From Candidatus Poseidoniaceae archaeon (lineage in GTDB: Archaea > Thermoplasmatota > Poseidoniia > Poseidoniales > Poseidoniaceae), in NCBI GenBank assembly GCA_029250345.1, contig JAQXFL010000181.1, forward strand, positions 1 to 18,733: a stretch of DNA of 18,733 nt. Direction: 5' to 3'. The notes beneath the pieces were generated by a model. It was given only the letters and a program-made list of their open reading frames with translations. It was not told the origin of the DNA and ran no database searches. Of this stretch, positions 17,121 to 18,733 are shown piece after piece. Made by a program: the position numbers and the translations under genes. The number at the start of each line of letters is the position of its first letter. Position 1 is the stretch's first letter.

Positions 17121-17423
17121 ATGATTGGCGGCTTGGGACCACTTGAACTGACGATATTGGTCGGCTTGTTCTTCGTACTGTTTGGTGCAGAACGGTTGCC
17201 GAAAATGGCAAACGCACTTGGACGCTCGAAAGGTGAGTTCCAAAAAGGACTCACCGACACATCTCGTACAATCACTGACTTGGAAGCGGGCGGTAAGACT
17301 CCAAACCAGATACTCAGCGAAAGGGCTCGCGCAGTAGGCATAGACCCGGCAGGAATGGATGTTGACGAACTGGAACGCAAGACATCTGCACTCGAGAAAC
17401 TCAACTCCAGCAGTGAAGAATAA
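17121..17423 (+). CDS. tatA: TatA/TatE-family twin-arginine translocase subunit (100 aa)
   Basis: Pore-forming component of the Tat pathway, which exports folded proteins carrying RR signal peptides. It shows the standard layout: a short N-terminus (MIGGLGPLE), one membrane helix at about residues 8-21 (LELTILVGLFFVLF), the FG hinge at 21-22, LP at 26-27, and an amphipathic helix through about residue 43 (KMANALGRSKGEFQKG). A charged, mostly helical tail follows. Glu9 occupies the polar position near the helix start usual in this family. GAGGA, nine bases upstream of the ATG, serves as a ribosome binding site. TatC is not in the window. TatB-like function cannot be excluded from sequence, but the helix pattern fits TatA better. 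The stop codon directly abuts the stop of the convergent nob1 gene. Confidence 0.9.
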   Translation: MIGGLGPLELTILVGLFFVLFGAERLPKMANALGRSKGEFQKGLTDTSRTITDLEAGGKTPNQILSERARAVGIDPAGMDVDELERKTSALEKLNSSSEE

Positions 17424-17915
17424 TCAGCGTTTTCTTTTGAGAACAAGCGCTGCACCACATCGGTCGCAGTCACCTACATCACCCTTTTTTGAACGAGCCA
17501 CGTCTTCTGGAACTTCTGTTGTGTGTCTGCAACCGGTACACCGCCGAATCCAAGTCCATACTTGCTGAGCACCTTTGGTATCAACAGAGCTGGATTCATG
17601 CCCCGAGAATTTCATGGTGTTTTGAAGACGATAATCATCCGTGACAAGCGACAACTTGAGGCCAAGAGCCAACGCTAAGACCTCTAAATCGACATCCGAA
17701 AGTCGGGGTAGATCTCCGCTTTGAGCCGCACATTCCTTGGCTCTGGCAATCCAAGCAGCATCAGCATCGCGCCAATCGATATCCAAGGCTTGAACCAACA
17801 TCCATCGTTGAGGGCTTACCCGTTCCAGTTCTGCCTGTTGAGCGACCGAACAAATGTTGCCGTTCAATTCATGAGCCGGCCAGTGAAGTAAAGCGGCTGT
17901 ATCGAGTACTCGCAT
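17424..17915 (-). CDS. nob1: Nob1-like rRNA maturation endonuclease (PIN domain plus zinc ribbon)
   Basis: Archaeal Nob1 cleaves pre-16S rRNA at its 3' end during small-subunit maturation. Numbering from the ATG at 17915, the product is 163 residues. The PIN domain starts MRVLDTAALLHW with the first catalytic Asp at 5. LSDVDLEVLALALGL carries acidic residues at about 74 and 76, and LVTDDYRLQN has the Asp pair at 93-94. A C-terminal zinc ribbon has CTGC (126-129) and CDRC (150-153), then a basic KRKR end. This order matches Nob1 and separates it from VapC toxins, which lack the ribbon and come with an antitoxin gene. In-frame TTG (17924) and GTG (17918) are alternative starts; no Shine-Dalgarno favours any of them. 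It converges on tatA with zero bases between stops. Confidence 0.9.
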   Translation of the reverse strand: MRVLDTAALLHWPAHELNGNICSVAQQAELERVSPQRWMLVQALDIDWRDADAAWIARAKECAAQSGDLPRLSDVDLEVLALALGLKLSLVTDDYRLQNTMKFSGHESSSVDTKGAQQVWTWIRRCTGCRHTTEVPEDVARSKKGDVGDCDRCGAALVLKRKR

Positions 17916-17995
17916 CACAGCCAATACCGACGAATGTACTCCTTGAAGTCACCGCACACCCACACCTTCATGGCTATGAGTATGAAGCGGTTGAC

Positions 17996-18619
17996 ATGTC
18001 ATGGAAGCAGTCAATACTCGACTTCTTCGAGATCTTTGGTCCTGCGAGTTTGGCTGTACTCTCATTTACCGAATCCATCGTCCAACCAATCCCCCCAGAT
18101 TTGCTGTATATCCCAATGCTAGCTGATGCCACCGGTGATGCACCACTTGTCGTGTGGTTGTGGCTCACCGTCACCGTTTCATCCGTTGCGGGCTCGCTCG
18201 TGGGGTACTGGATTGGAAAGCGATGGGGACGCTCGTTTATTGGGAAGTTTTCAAAACAATCCCACCTCGATAAAATAGAGGCACTCACCATGCGTTACGG
18301 TACATTTGGAATATTCATTGCGGCCTTTTCACCGATACCATACAAGGTGTTTGGTTGGGTTGCTGGGATGGGTGAAATGGAAAAGAAACCTTTCGTCATT
18401 GCCGGACTACTCGGCAGAGGCCTGCGTTTTGGACTCGAAGCGATCTTGATTGGAATATACGGCAATGCCGCCATTGATTCAATCAATTGGTTCCTCGACA
18501 ACGAAATCGTTCTGGGTGTGGGCATGATACTCGCTGCAATTCCAACGTGGTACCTGTGGAAATGGTGGTCAGGAATTGAACTTGAAGGAATTCGCACCGA
18601 TTCTGACTCCGTGGAGTGA
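17996..18619 (+). CDS. DedA/YqaA-type (VTT domain) membrane protein (207 aa)
   Basis: Integral membrane protein of the SNARE-associated/DedA superfamily. Relatives act in membrane homeostasis, and several have been linked to lipid carrier recycling or scrambling; the archaeal substrate is unknown. It shows the YqaA-type signatures: ESIVQPIPPDLLYIPM (26-41), a glycine-rich GYWIGKRWG (70-78), FSPIPYKVFGWVAG (111-124) in the second re-entrant-like segment, and GRGLRF (140-145). Four to five membrane segments are visible and the C-terminus is acidic. Length is normal. It starts at an ATG with no obvious Shine-Dalgarno and no in-frame upstream ATG. It is divergent from nob1 across 80 bp, with tRNA-Glu downstream on the same strand. 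Confidence 0.88.
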   Translation: MSWKQSILDFFEIFGPASLAVLSFTESIVQPIPPDLLYIPMLADATGDAPLVVWLWLTVTVSSVAGSLVGYWIGKRWGRSFIGKFSKQSHLDKIEALTMRYGTFGIFIAAFSPIPYKVFGWVAGMGEMEKKPFVIAGLLGRGLRFGLEAILIGIYGNAAIDSINWFLDNEIVLGVGMILAAIPTWYLWKWWSGIELEGIRTDSDSVE

Positions 18620-18646
18620 AACATCGCCACATTTCATGGTGCGAAT

Positions 18647-18654
18647 CATTATCA
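18647..18654 (+). promoter_or_regulatory. Possible TATA element for tRNA-Glu
   Basis: CATTATCA is the most AT-rich stretch between the DedA-type gene and the tRNA, and it ends 25 bp before the tRNA 5' end, the usual archaeal spacing. It is a weak match to the TATA consensus. Confidence 0.3.
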
Positions 18655-18679
18655 AGGGGTGGTCGGTGGGCAGGCTGTC

Positions 18680-18733
18680 GCTCGTGTGGTGTAGCTAGGT
18701 CCATCATAGTGGGTTTTCATCCCGCCGACCCGG
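18680..18733 (+). tRNA. tRNA-Glu(UUC), 5' portion cut by the window edge
   Basis: The sequence follows an archaeal tRNA-Glu plan. Acceptor strand GCTCGTG (18680-18686) is followed by TG, a D-arm GTGT...TCAT (18689-18692 with 18704-18707), and an anticodon stem GTGGG/CCCGC (18709-18713 with 18721-18725, one T.G pair). The seven-base loop TTTTCAT has anticodon TTC at 18716-18718. The variable loop and the start of the T stem (CCGG) reach the last base. The T loop and 3' acceptor strand must lie outside; CACGAGC is predicted for the latter. No intron is seen in the visible part. Confidence 0.8.

Noticed and set aside
17048..17146. A 32-codon frame starting in TAATG at the moaD stop and overlapping the tatA start
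   Set aside because: The coupled start is suggestive, but the product has no recognisable feature, and it runs out of frame into tatA.
16793..17473. Minus-strand open frame of 226 codons opposite moaD and tatA
   Set aside because: It is antisense to two recognisable families and Ser/Pro-rich in the way of shadow frames.
17424..17915. PIN-domain gene as a VapC toxin of a toxin-antitoxin pair
   Set aside because: The C-terminal zinc ribbon identifies Nob1, and no antitoxin-like gene is adjacent.

Overview
The window looks like chromosomal DNA from a planktonic euryarchaeon. Marine Group II (Candidatus Poseidoniales, Thermoplasmatota) is my best guess, by inference only. The archaeal signs are a Nob1-type rRNA maturation nuclease (PIN domain plus zinc ribbon), TATA-box promoters with GGTGA or GGAGGT ribosome binding sites, an archaeal-type tRNA-Glu, and very large secreted beta-rich surface proteins with short cysteine loops. 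I see no insertion sequence, phage gene, integrase or CRISPR array.

Left part (1-11220), minus strand: two surface proteins. The larger fills 1-7805 and runs off the left edge. At least 2601 codons are open with no stop, and its C-terminus is missing. It has a signal peptide, an N-terminal domain like those ahead of DNRLRE/Rhs-type wall proteins, a DNRLRE-like domain, a duplicated beta module of about 400 residues, and parallel beta-helix segments interrupted by a tyrosine-rich insert. Upstream of it, 8182-11220 encodes a 1012-residue protein with a signal peptide, Ig/CARDB-like and FN3-like domains and a C-terminal membrane anchor. The 376-bp gap between them holds a two-hairpin terminator-like structure and the probable promoter of the giant gene.

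Middle part (11443-16745), minus strand: an ABC transporter operon of the MacB/LolCDE/FtsX class. The ATPase overlaps by ATGA a 1536-residue permease that fuses two FtsX units and carries a probable beta-propeller-like insert in its first ectodomain. A 16-bp palindrome lies just after the permease.

Right part (16797-18733): short housekeeping genes. moaD-like and tatA read plus, nob1 reads minus and meets tatA with no bases between the stops, a DedA/YqaA-type membrane protein reads plus, and the first 54 nt of tRNA-Glu(UUC) lie at the right edge. The moaD and ABC operons diverge from a 51-bp gap and may both be leaderless.

Taken together, the left two thirds concern the cell surface and transport across the membrane. 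The right third is translation, cofactor and protein-export machinery. The least conventional items are the giant surface protein, the fused permease with its ectodomain insert, and the hairpin pair whose arms can re-pair.
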